Shown here piece by piece: positions 54,656-64,000 of a stretch of 64,000 nucleotides of DNA. Both the position numbers and the translations under genes were made by a program. The notes under the pieces are model-generated. The model did no database searches, had not been told where the DNA came from, and saw only the letters and a program-made list of their open reading frames with translations. Origin of the DNA: Zasmidium citrigriseum (Eukaryota > Ascomycota > Dothideomycetes > Mycosphaerellales > Mycosphaerellaceae); the NCBI GenBank assembly GCA_002786025.1, contig NHNW01000052.1, positions 124,001 through 188,000 on the forward strand. Reading direction: 5' to 3'. Each line of letters starts with the position of its first letter. Position 1 is the stretch's first letter.

Positions 54656-55598
54656 ATGTCTGGACGCAAGCGCCAGCGTCAAGACGGCGAGCCAGCGACG
54701 ACGACCAAGGTATGCTGTTTGCAGCGCACCTTCCCCAGAATCTAAACTGACCGCATTCCTCTAGAAACCACGCAAAAACGAAACCGCCAGCTCCGTCACA
54801 ACACGAGGAACCAAGCGCCGGAACCTGAGCGACGCCGTCTTTCTGACCACCGAACTCCTCGAGAACATCCTTGAATTCCTGCCGATGAAGGACCTGCTCA
54901 TATCGCAACGCGTGGCAAGGAAGTGGAGGGCGGTCATCAGTGAGAGCAAGAAGCTGCAGCAGGCGCTATTCATGATACCAAGAGAGGCGGAGACCGGATG
55001 GGAGATGGTCCTACAGGACGACGAAGGAGAAGAAGGGAAATTCACCATCACGGCAATCAACCCCATTACCATCACTGAGGATCATCTTGCTCGCGAAAAT
55101 GTCGATTTGACACTCATCAGGCACACTGAGTTGAATCCACTGTTGTTCGAAATTGACGTACAAGCTCGGAATATCTACAACTTGTTTGTGGAAGGCGGGT
55201 GCCCGAAATTCTCATTCAAAAAGAAGTTCCAGGGTCGAAACTCGCAAAGAACCTGGGCGAAACATCCGGAGGCGTCGTGGCGCAAGATGCTGGTTCGACA
55301 GCCTCCTACCAGATCAATCAACTATGGTATTGACTACCATCAGCCATCTGAGGATCATCAAGCACCCCATTGTGTGGAGGATGAAGGGCGGTTGACTGTG
55401 GGTGGGCTTTTAGCCAAGGTGAAAGACGTCAAGAAAGTCAACGCCGATGCGTTCACGTCTGGCGAATATTTCATGTCAATTAAAGAGAAGCGTATGGTGT
55501 GCCCCATGGAAGGAGACCAAGAGCTGGCTAGAGTGTTCCTGATCATGGAGCGGGCCTTCAAGCAGTGGGAGAGAGAGGGAACTCCAGATGGATGGTGA
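54656..55598 (+). CDS. F-box protein (ASWR-QP subfamily)
   Basis: Exons 54656-54709 and 54765-55598 (55-nt GTATGC...CTAG intron) give 295 aa. A short basic N-terminus (SGRKRQRQDG) precedes the F-box: TTELLENILEFLPMKDLLIS with QRVARKWRAVISE. Later come ASWRKMLVRQPPTRSINYG and LTVGGLLAKVKDVKKVNAD. It is the only subfamily member here with an intron, and it lacks the C-x2-C pair of its relatives. The final part (YFMSIKEKRMVCPMEGDQEL) is repeated in diverged form just downstream. Candidate SCF adaptor. Confidence 0.84.
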
Positions 55599-55624
55599 AG
55601 ACGTGCACACGTTGGAGCAGTGAG

Positions 55625-55852
55625 ATGACTATTGCTGGGGTAGTGGACGCAATGAAAGATTTCAACGAGGAGGAAAAGGGAACTCTCGACTTTGATGATC
55701 ATTACATGGCACTTGAAGAGCAAGACCTCATGTGTCGAGTGGAGGGAGAACCAAATGCGATCGATTGTTGGATGGCGACTCTCGCGAAAGCCAAGAAACA
55801 TCAAGGTAACGTCAACGACGACGGAGACGTGGCCGTCAGCGAGAATATCTGA
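55625..55852 (+). pseudogene. duplicated C-terminal fragment of the upstream F-box gene
   Basis: The frame reads MTIAGVVDAMKDFNEEEK, then DHYMALEEQDLMCRVEGEPN and a helix ending at a stop at 55850-55852. It parallels the upstream gene's LTVGGLLAKVKDVKKV and YFMSIKEKRMVCPMEGDQEL, block for block. There is no F-box, no promoter room and no credible start, so it looks like a truncated tandem copy. It could instead be an alternative 3' exon of the upstream gene. Confidence 0.55.
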
Positions 55853-57170
55853 GACAGCGAAGGCAGCGAAGATTTGAGCAAAGCGGACATAGTCAGCACG
55901 CCAAGTTAGGGACGGGCAAAGAGAACTCACTTGTCCCAATGTCGAAGCTGAAGACTGGCCTTCGTTCAAGTGGACGCAAACAACGCTCCTGAAGCCGAGT
56001 CGAGCCTTTCTTCGAGGAGATGGGGTTCTCCAGGAATTGGAAATAGCGCTCAAGGTTCGTTCGAAGGAAGCAGTGGCATGGCTAGCTCTATGGACTCCGG
56101 AGACCGTGGTTTGAGTGCTCACTCGCAGCAGTCCCCGTAGCGCCCTTGCAGGCTGTTGGTAGCTGTATTATTGAAGTCTGAGCCATTCGTGAGCGAATTG
56201 ACAGAATGTTGACTAGGATTGTGTGATTCAACGGCATGCGCGTCGGTTCCGACAGTCCGTTGACGTCGAATGAAGTCGAACTTCCACGGAGACCAGCCCC
56301 GCACCCATGCATTCAAGCGCCTCATGCCTCGCGGACGGCCAAGCCATCAGACCTCGTGGCCAGGTGGTGGCGGATCGCCAACATCGCCAAAACAGCGGTA
56401 AGGTTTGGCGGAAAAGTTTGACGATAACGTGACAGCTTTGGTCCCTCCTGTGGCTTGCACGGCCGTGAGGGGAGAGGGAGGAAGTGAGTTGAAACAACAG
56501 AGCAGGAGGACGAGATGCTGTTGCTTTCCGCATGCCTGTTCAGATGGGGCGCAGGCTCGGCTGGGGCGCATGTGAGGGAATTCATCGAGACAAGAAATCA
56601 GCGCATCACGATGGTGAAAAGTAAGAGGCAATTTTGATTGGATGTCGGCTTAAGCAAGTGGCTAGCGCGATCATCGAGGCATTGAAGGCAATTCATGGAC
56701 CCAGCAGGCGTCATCAGGTACAAGACCGCCAGGACCACCGCTGCCCGCATCACTTGACTTGTTTCTGCTCTGTGCTGATACCAGCTGTCCCTCGGGAACC
56801 CGCTGCGAACTGTTTCTGCTGTCGACGCCGTTTCCTTTCTGTTTCTCGCCATCCCACCCTGTGTTCTACGCAAAAAGTAAGCTGGAGACCAACAACTCTT
56901 ATCAGAGACTTGCAGATGTACCTCTGCACGCAGCACATTGAGCTTCGGAGGCGGTCTGGCGGCGAGTGGTATAGGGCGGATAAAGAGACGGCACGGGCTC
57001 GAAATGCCTCAGTGTCTCACCGTTCACAGCCCTCGGGTCGACTGCTGACGTTGCCATTGTTGCCGCATCGCATCATTGCTGCTGCCATTCTTGGCTCTGC
57101 CGGTTAACCACCGCAAAACCACTAACACATCCTGCAGTTTCCTTGCCCTCCACCACTACTCGCGCCCAGC
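55853..57170. other. intergenic, 1.3 kb, upstream of AIM21
   Basis: No supported frame on either strand. A mixed-sequence region; the last 60 bp are pyrimidine-rich leader before the AIM21 start. Confidence 0.45.
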
Positions 57171-60100
57171 ATGTCTACTCCTATCATCCCGCCGCGCCCT
57201 CAGCGCACCCAGGCCGGCCACACGGCTGTCAAGAACGAGACTCCCTCCGTCCCGCCGCGTCCAGTCCGCAAGACCGATCCCTCGCCCGATGGACGCTCAC
57301 CTTTGAACGGCCCTCCAATTTCCATGAGCAGTAAGCCGCCCCGTCCATCGAGCGGCCGTAATAGCGAGGAACTCCCACGCCGACCTCCCAGCGTGACAAT
57401 ACCAGATGTTGGCCAAGAAGGAGCCGAGTACTCGAGCTTCGACCAGCTCCCGGACGAGGCCCATGGAGCCCAGACTTCTTCAAAAGCCGCAGACAGCGAG
57501 CAGACGAAGAGTGTATCTCCGGATCTGCCTATGCACCAGCCCAAGGCAAGCGTGCCGCAGTCAACCGCCCGAAGACAGATTCAAACTGTCACAGGCACTG
57601 ATTCCACCCAAGCCGCTGCTGCTGGCATTGGCAAGGCCGCGCCATCAGATGATGTGCACAAGATGCCGCCGCATGATGCTCGCATCGAGTCTCCTCTGAG
57701 TCGCGTGACAAGTCATACCCAGGAGACCAGGCGTGCTCCCTCGACTGAGCTGGCTAACTCGCTGAAGGCAAAGGCCAGCTTCAACCGCTCGACCCCGAGC
57801 TTAAATCCTCTTGAGCGTACTACTTCTCGGCCGGCCAGCATTCACGGCGATGACCGTGAACACGGCATTCCCGAAATCGGCGTTCAAGTCCCATTGCTCG
57901 CCATGGCTGGCGATGTACAGGCCCCCACGCCTCAACCTGGTCAGACCCAGCATACACCTGGTATTGGATTCTTTAATGACGGCTCAGCCCGTGCTCATCA
58001 TCGCAAGAGGAGCTCTCGACATGAGTTTGGCCCACCAGATAGCTACGGCATTCGCCATGATCAGGATCATCAGGATCAGTTTGAGAAAGAGTGGGCCCGT
58101 AAACACCCGCAAGAGGCTGCTAGAGAAGAGTTCTATACACATTTGCCGAAGCCAGAGACGGCTCTGAGCAGCGAGCAGCTAAACCGCATTGTTCAAGCCG
58201 AGCCTTCAGCTGAAGCAGCCACCCCAGGCACTCCGGACGAGCACGAGGCTGAGGAGTATCTTTCCCGTATTTCGTCTGCTGCACCATCTCCAGCACTGGG
58301 AGACCGCAAGAAGCGTGCCTCCAGCGGCTCGCAAACCAAGGCAGAGTCGCCCCTCCGCAAGACAAGCTTTCCCTTCAACGAGAGAAATCGCCTGCACCCT
58401 GATGATGCTCTCGAAGATGAGCCATCGCCTTACTCAAGAGGTGGAAGCGGGTACTTGGACGACGAGCATGAGCACGAACACGCCGATGGTACACCTATCC
58501 TCGCAGCTGACGAGCTGATGAAGAGGCCCAGCAGCGCATTCATGCACGCTGCTGTTACGCCAGATCCTGACAGCCATTACGATGACCATTACGACAGTGA
58601 TACGGGTCGCAACAGCCGTCGCAGTAGTATGCAGCCTCCGAGCCGCCCGTCGAGTAGACCGAACAGCATGCACGGCAGCGCTAGTATGCAAGGATACAGC
58701 GGTGGCTCGCTCCATCGCTTCATATCGCATGAGGAACAGCATCATTCCGGAATGGGTACACCACTAGAAGAGATCGAAGAATACGAACCATTGTTTCCGG
58801 AGGACGACGATCCTACGCAAGGCAGTCCCAAGAAGGTGTTCAAGAAGAGGCCAGAGCTCGCGCAGCACCACTTCCCCAGCCGTGATGTGTGGGAAGACAC
58901 CCCTGCCTCGTTGCAATACTCTGCAACCGTCTCCACTCCTGAGCTCGAAAAGACTCAACAGCAGTCCGTGGACCTCGATCAAGCAGCTGCGAAGTCCACG
59001 TTCGAGACGCCCGACCAGGAAGCCCGACGTCGTCTTCAAAATGATAAAGAGAATGACATGACTAGCGACAGCAAGACCTTTATAAGACCGCAGTTCAAGT
59101 CCGATGTGGCTGATGAGGTTCATCGACCTGGCGCCCACCGCTTCCCCAGCTCGGATGTCTGGGAAGATTCACCTGACAGCGTGCGTCTGGTAACGACTGT
59201 CAGCAGTCCGCAGGTAAGTCCATATGCGAACTAGGCGCGAGGTTCCACTAATTGTATACATCAGATGGACGAGGCAAAGAGCCCGCCCGACGATCGCCCG
59301 TCGACTTATGCTCTGCCAGGCAGCCAAGATGACAACGACGCACGTGCTACCACTGGATTCACTCAGGGCATTCGTCCATCCGTGCCAGCTCGACCCCAGC
59401 GTGCGTCCAAACTCGCAGAAGAAGTCAAGCCTCCCGAGATAGAAAGTCAACGCGCAGCTGGAGCTAAGAGCCCGCCAAGTATTCCAGAAAAACCGAAGGT
59501 CCCTGCTCGGCCTGCTCGGCCCTCAAAGCCTTCTGATGCTGCCTCTCCTGAGGATGTTGTGGCTGCCGTGAAGGCGAAGCCACCCGTTCCTGCCAGACCT
59601 GGTGGTGAGAAGATTGCTGCCCTGAAGGCTGGTTTCATGAATGATCTTAACAATCGTCTTAAACTGGGACCTCAGGGCCCACCGCCAAAGAAGGAGCCAG
59701 ATCCAGAAGCTGCGGAAGAGGAGCAAAAGGCACCACTTGCCGATGCACGTAAAAGTCGTGCCAAAGGCCCCGCGAGACGCAAGCCTGCCACTTCACCCGC
59801 TAAGGACAGGAAGCTGTCAGTCACTTTTGCCATGTCTCCATTGATCCATGTGTGGTCGATTGACGAAGAGGACGAACTCAGAGTGCACGAGAAGGAGAGT
59901 GCTAAAGCTGCTGCCGCCGAGTCACAAGAAGCTGAAAAGGTCCGCGCTGAGAACGAGACAGAGAACACTGAGTCCGCTGCTCCTGCGGATGAAGTAGCTG
60001 TGGAAGAAGTGGCATCACAAATTAGCAGTGCAGACCAACCCGGCGAAATGGCCCGGAAACACCGAAGCTCCGAGTCTCAACTGAAGGCTGCTCTCGCTGA

Positions 60101-60410
60101 AGCAGGCGCGGCACCGTCATCTTATGCAGAGAGCGAAACCATAGAGAAGACGAGTGAACAGACGAAAGACACCGCAGCCCAGACCAAAGACGACACGCAA
60201 GCTCGTGAGGAGGCTTTCACGGCAGCACAGATGTCCGAGACCAAGGTTTCGACTTCGCAGAGTGCGAAAGACACCGCTGTACAGACTGGCGAGACCGACA
60301 TGACGACGACACTGCCATCGGGGGAAGAAGAGAAGATGACGGCTTACCTTGGCGCCAAAGCACCTGAGGAGGGCGATGTTATCATCAAAGATGGCAAGGA
60401 GGTGCAGTGA
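57171..60410 (+). CDS. AIM21: AIM21-like actin patch adaptor
   Basis: Exons 57171-59213 and 59265-60410 (51-nt GTAAGT...CAG intron) give 1062 aa. The protein is mostly disordered and begins with SH3-ligand repeats (IPPRPQRTQ, VPPRPVRK). It contains two copies of an FPS-x-DVWEDoP motif (HFPSRDVWEDTPAS and RFPSSDVWEDSPDS), then more proline motifs (ARPARPSKP) and LKAGFMNDLNNRLKLGPQGP, the conserved AIM21 segment. A charged Ala/Glu-rich tail follows. In yeast Aim21 with Tda2 regulates actin assembly and capping protein at endocytic patches. The length exceeds yeast Aim21 (679), as is common in filamentous fungi. Confidence 0.82.
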
Positions 60411-61741
60411 GTATAAGTTGTAATTTTGGGAGATCTGGGGGCGGTGCTGTTGTTCGTTCAGCTCATTGTGGAGTTCTTGCGTCTACTTCGCTGGAATCCC
60501 GAGCTGAGAAACGCCCACTTCTGAATAGTAAAACAAAATCGCTTGGCGTTTTCGGTTCTCTATCTCGTTCAGCTGTCTCGTTCAAGTGTACGCCTTGACT
60601 ACTTGGCGGGGCTGGTGATCTTTTGGGAGGCTGTGCAGTGCCTTGCCTGCTGACTACTCATGATATATATATCGATGATGACGGCGGGCATCTTGTATGG
60701 AAATACCTTGGCGCCAAGCGGTCGAGGGAGTATACTGCATCGGGCTGCGCGCGAGCGGACGGGACAAGGCACATTTTTGGAGGCAGGCTAGGAAAGCTTG
60801 GAGGGGATAGACGTTTGGATAACGTGTGCTTTGCTTTTGTTGGTTCTTGGACTGTTGGCCGTGGTATTCTAGTATCGGAGCCGAATACAGTGAGGTGAGT
60901 ACGTAAGCAAAGAGGTACGTATATTGGGACATCACGAGATGTTTGATATACGGGAAGTGAAGGAGTTTGAGAGTCTTGGAGTCATGCGGATGCATCTTGA
61001 CAAAGCAGCTGGCATGTATCCTTCACCTCTTCTTCAACCCTACCGTGCCGTCTTCCTGTTCATCCAGCCTGGCCTGATCGTCTGTACCCGGTCGACGGAG
61101 CTCGCGGTTCAGGATCACGAAACTCTATTTCGAATCCCGTTTGCGAGGAGCAGCAGGAGCTGACGATGTGTGTTCTTGGCTCATGTGTTCCCTGTTCCTT
61201 CACGCCCTCTTGGCACTGTATTGCCCGGCCGGCGGAGCTGGATTCAGATTCATCTCCGTTGGCACAGGCAGGTCGGCTGAGACGTTCGTTAGCCGGAGCG
61301 CGTATACTTGGCATTTGACTTCATGTTCTTGCAGATCTGCCAAGGCCATCGCCCGTGTGCTCTTGTTGCTGTTGCGGTATGATTCTTGGCGAGACTGTTA
61401 CTTATCCTACGCTCTCGCAGTCTCGCGGGTTGTTGCTCGTTTGCCTTGCCTCTTCTTGGCGTAGCTCTGCTGCTGGATGCTATGTCCTCGCCTCTTGGCG
61501 AGCTGCTTCGAGATGCTGTGCCTTGGCTTGGCGGGCGATATGGGCGGGCGATGGAGTTGAGGGCAAGGTCGAGGGTCGGTTTGGTACTTAAGTTGCCGCT
61601 TTCCAAGACCCGCAGGTAAGGCTGTCTCTCTTGTTTGCCACCACCATCTGCTGCTTGCCACCGCCATCTTTTGTTGGTGTGCAACTTTATTGTATTGCTT
61701 GCATGAGGACGTTCTGCTTTGCCAAGAGGAGATCAGGCTCT
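60411..61741. other. intergenic, 1.3 kb
   Basis: 3' flank of AIM21 and upstream region of the last F-box gene. A short AT run (tgatatatatatcgatgatg) lies at about 60661. Frames here overlap in all registers and none is credible. Confidence 0.4.
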
Positions 61742-63122
61742 ATGAGGTCCCTCTCGTTGGAGATGCTCAGGATGGCGGACTTCCTTGCCAGCAGCTGTCT
61801 TTGCTCGGATGGCTGCAGCAACGCGACTAGTCCGGATGTTGAACGAGAGAACCCAGTGACGGAGCAGGATGATTCTATACCGGACAAGACTCAAAGACAT
61901 CTGTCATCGTTCCTGGCCTCTCACTCGAGCCGCCAGGCTACTTCGGAGGACTTCCTGCCTCTTCTCATGAACTCGCCATATGTGAACCAGAAGCAGAAGA
62001 TTCTGAACCGGACGATCATCGAGTCAAGGCCGCCACAAGGTATCCCATCCGTCTTCGCAGTTTGGATGGCCGCGAGGTTTGAGAGAAGACTCCAGGCCTT
62101 GCCCGCTGAGATTCTTTGCATGATCGAAGGCTATCTGGATCCGAGTGATTTGATCTGTCTGGGCCGAACTTGTAGGACATTGTATCAGGCGGTCGACTAC
62201 CAAATGGTAGACTTGAGAAATCTGGCGTTTGCGGAGGATCTTTGGCCAGTGTTGAGTGAGCACGGATTGGATTTTGCATTGGCGAAGGTGCGTTCGTTGA
62301 AGCCCAGCTTCACAAGGCAAGCGCTGATAAATGAGGAAGGAACGATACAAGGTTATGAGAAGACTTCATCGGGATCGATTAGGAGTTCTAGAATCTCAGA
62401 CCACAGGCACAAGTTGGCTGCCTTGTAGTGCATGCATCAGGGCACACCCCCGGCGATACTTTTCTCCATCCGAGCAACTCAAAACCGCTCAGGATCGGAA
62501 GTGCCTGGCTTCGACCGCCCCTATTCGTATCTGCTCGCACTGGAGCGAGGATTTGCAATCTCTTAGACGAAGACGAGAGGCGTCGGAGTGTGAGCCTCGT
62601 CCGTTGGACTTCTTCCGGACGGATAGATGTACTCATGTCGACCACGAATTCCAGGGGTTCTCGGCGCCGAAAATGCGGGATATTGGAGCGACTCTCAGCA
62701 TCGAGCGAAGCATTACAGTTCTACAAACGGACGACAGGGACGGACTGACAGAAGAAAGCGTTAGAAGCGTCCTTTCGAGCGACGATCTCAGGGATATTGT
62801 AATCTGCAACCACATTCACCTCAGCGATGAAGCTGTGGTCTCGAGCTTCAGGAAACGACCGACAGCTGACGATGAAGATCTTCCTGATCTAGTCATGGCC
62901 GCCGTGGGCCACATGCCAGAGTTCGAGCCCGCGAGTTGCGATTCCTGTGGACGAAGCTGGCAATTCAGCATCTTCGATAATCTTGGATATCGACAGTCGC
63001 CCAGATTCGCGCTGAAGCTCATCGTAGACGACCAGATCAAGTCTGTCAAGGATCCATGGACGGAGGAGTATCTTCGAAAGGTCGAAGGAGGGCGAGAGCT
63101 AATGAGCTTGATGAAGGAGTAA
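61742..63122 (+). CDS. F-box protein with cysteine/histidine CSAC motif
   Basis: Exons 61742-62287 and 62340-63122 (52-nt GTGCGT...AAG intron, branch GCGCTGATAA) give 442 aa. The intron repairs what otherwise looks like a frame switch. Starts at 61703, 61763 or 61772 are also possible. F-box: LQALPAEILCMIEGYLDPSD with LICLGRTCRTLYQAVD. After the junction comes WLPCSACIRAHPRRYFSPSE, a motif found in many fungal F-box proteins and probably metal-binding. A further Cys pair lies in CDSCGRSWQFSIFDNLGYRQ. This protein belongs to a different F-box group from the others in the window. Confidence 0.8.
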
Positions 63123-63188
63123 TCGAGTATGTACATCATTATGCATTGAAACATTAGTCTATGTGTATCGTCCCATTTTCCGAGATTC

Positions 63189-64000
63189 CTAGAACGCCAG
63201 TGTCGAAATCGTTACAATTAGTACAATTATGAATGGGATTTGGTGCACCGCGCTGTCATTTGCTGACGCAGTTGGGCTAGAGGTTGCTTGAGCTGTCTGG
63301 CTCGTCGTCGACCTCGTTTCCTTTGATGGAGCAGATGTAGTCCCATGGGCGGAATTGGAGGCTGTGGTGGTATCAGCGGCAACGATCCCGTGTGCACCAA
63401 TCGAGATCTTGTGTCCGTTGACGGTGACTTCTGGACCTCCAGGTGACAGTGTCTGACCCTCGATAAGTGCAACATTTGTCCCATCCGAGGGATATGATGC
63501 TATGATCGTCTGCCCACCGGCAATGACTGTGGTTCTACTTGGATCCGAAGGGGCATCCGAAGGAGGGTCTGAAGGAGGGTCTGGAGGAGGATCTGAAGGA
63601 GGATTTGAAGGCGGATCTGAAGGAGGATCTTGCGGCGACGGCGAGGCAGGCGATTGGTTCGGCAATGTCACCCCTCCCTGTGTCTGTGGACTTGTCTGAG
63701 GGGCCGGGTGTGGTGGAGGCGGTTCTGCGGCAGCTGTCGACGTTGGAAGGTTATCCTGTTCCGCTGCCGGCGTCGTAGGTCCCGGAGGTGGCGGTTGTGT
63801 TGCGCTAGGAGAAGGATCTTGATATCCCGGCAGCGTAGGTTGGGCTTCAGAGGGGACCTCTGTCAATGCCAGAGGTGGATCAAAAATCACGTTTGCTTGC
63901 CTTGGGTTCCAGAATTTGCATTTGTTCCATTCCGGCACAAGGCTTTTTAGCCTTGTTGGCACCGCCAGCAGCGGGTTGAAATTGTCGAAGATGGTCTTGC
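63189..64000 (-). CDS. C-terminal part of a surface/extracellular protein (5' end beyond window)
   Basis: Open from the right edge to the stop at 63189, about 270 codons. It starts within NPLLAVPTRLKSLVPEWNKC followed by DPPLALT, a phrase common near the start of repeat regions in large fungal secreted proteins. A Pro-rich stalk follows, with tandem DPPS units (about 63540-63640). Then TVIAGGQTIIASYPSDGTNV and LSPGGPEVTVNGHKISIGAH form a beta-rich module. The Ser/Thr-rich tail ends in a hydrophobic stretch (IPFIIVLIVTISTLAF), as expected of a GPI-anchored wall protein. The signal peptide would lie outside the window. Confidence 0.68.
   Translation of the reverse strand, partial: KTIFDNFNPLLAVPTRLKSLVPEWNKCKFWNPRQANVIFDPPLALTEVPSEAQPTLPGYQDPSPSATQPPPPGPTTPAAEQDNLPTSTAAAEPPPPHPAPQTSPQTQGGVTLPNQSPASPSPQDPPSDPPSNPPSDPPPDPPSDPPSDAPSDPSRTTVIAGGQTIIASYPSDGTNVALIEGQTLSPGGPEVTVNGHKISIGAHGIVAADTTTASNSAHGTTSAPSKETRSTTSQTAQATSSPTASANDSAVHQIPFIIVLIVTISTLAF
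63538..63640 (-). repeat. DPPS-type coding minisatellite
   Basis: About eight 12-nt units encoding DPPS with variants (NPPS, DPPP, DAPS) in the stalk of the surface protein. Such tracts vary in copy number between strains. Confidence 0.8.

Noticed and set aside
62288..62339. Frameshift in the last F-box gene
   Set aside because: A 52-nt intron with GTGCGT donor, GCTGAT branch and AAG acceptor explains the frame change exactly.

Overview
The window is gene-dense nuclear DNA of a filamentous ascomycete (Pezizomycotina, most likely a dothideomycete; the class is inferred from gene style, not from a database search). The signs are short 45-60 nt introns with GTATGT/GTAAGT donors and CTGAC/CTAAC-like branch sites, orthologs known from fungi (TVP18, AIM21, AFG2, CWC26, ARP8), a laccase-type multicopper oxidase, and many rapidly diverging F-box genes. 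No transposase, reverse transcriptase, CRISPR array or rRNA is visible.

Layout. 1-10 kb: AAR2 (cut by the left edge), an MDR enoyl reductase, a Prx5-type peroxiredoxin, a C2H2 protein with an RRM-like segment, and mitoribosomal mL50. 10-20 kb: two uncharacterised proteins, an F-box gene, an acidic conserved protein, and a divergent pair of the alkyltransferase-like DNA-repair protein ATL and splicing factor CWC26. 19-30 kb: a divergent F-box pair, a block of decayed repeats, AFG2, a predicted mitochondrial protein, another F-box gene and an unknown gene. 30-36 kb: a secreted type-B carboxylesterase with a GC-AG intron, a MYND relic beside an intact MYND gene, a 235-bp direct repeat with RIP-type differences, an SDR and a UPF0132/Tic20-like membrane protein. 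36-47 kb: a GRE2-like reductase, ARL1, two related F-box genes (one with an in-frame stop), the multicopper oxidase, an interrupted methyltransferase and an RS-rich nuclear protein. 47-64 kb: TVP18, a 2EXR/F-box-like gene, NTF2, ARP8, an F-box gene with a duplicated C-terminal fragment, AIM21, another F-box gene and the C-terminal half of a surface protein.

Housekeeping genes for splicing (AAR2, CWC26), ribosome biogenesis and mitochondria (AFG2, mL50), Golgi traffic (ARL1, TVP18), nuclear import (NTF2), chromatin (ARP8) and actin patches (AIM21) alternate with a scattered F-box family of eight intact genes (counting the 2EXR-like one), one pseudogene-like copy and one fragment. Four of the F-box proteins share an ASWR-x-M...QP core that suggests one substrate-binding fold. 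Nothing here forms a convincing biosynthetic cluster.

The most unusual signals are: (i) a direct repeat whose seven differences are all CpA/TpG transitions; (ii) two genes opened by a single in-frame TAG or TAA; (iii) five very small coding exons of 5-18 nt plus a GC-AG intron; and (iv) a family-wide motif in the F-box proteins. Gene models were built by hand from splice consensus and frame continuity. Every spliced model given has a total length divisible by three.
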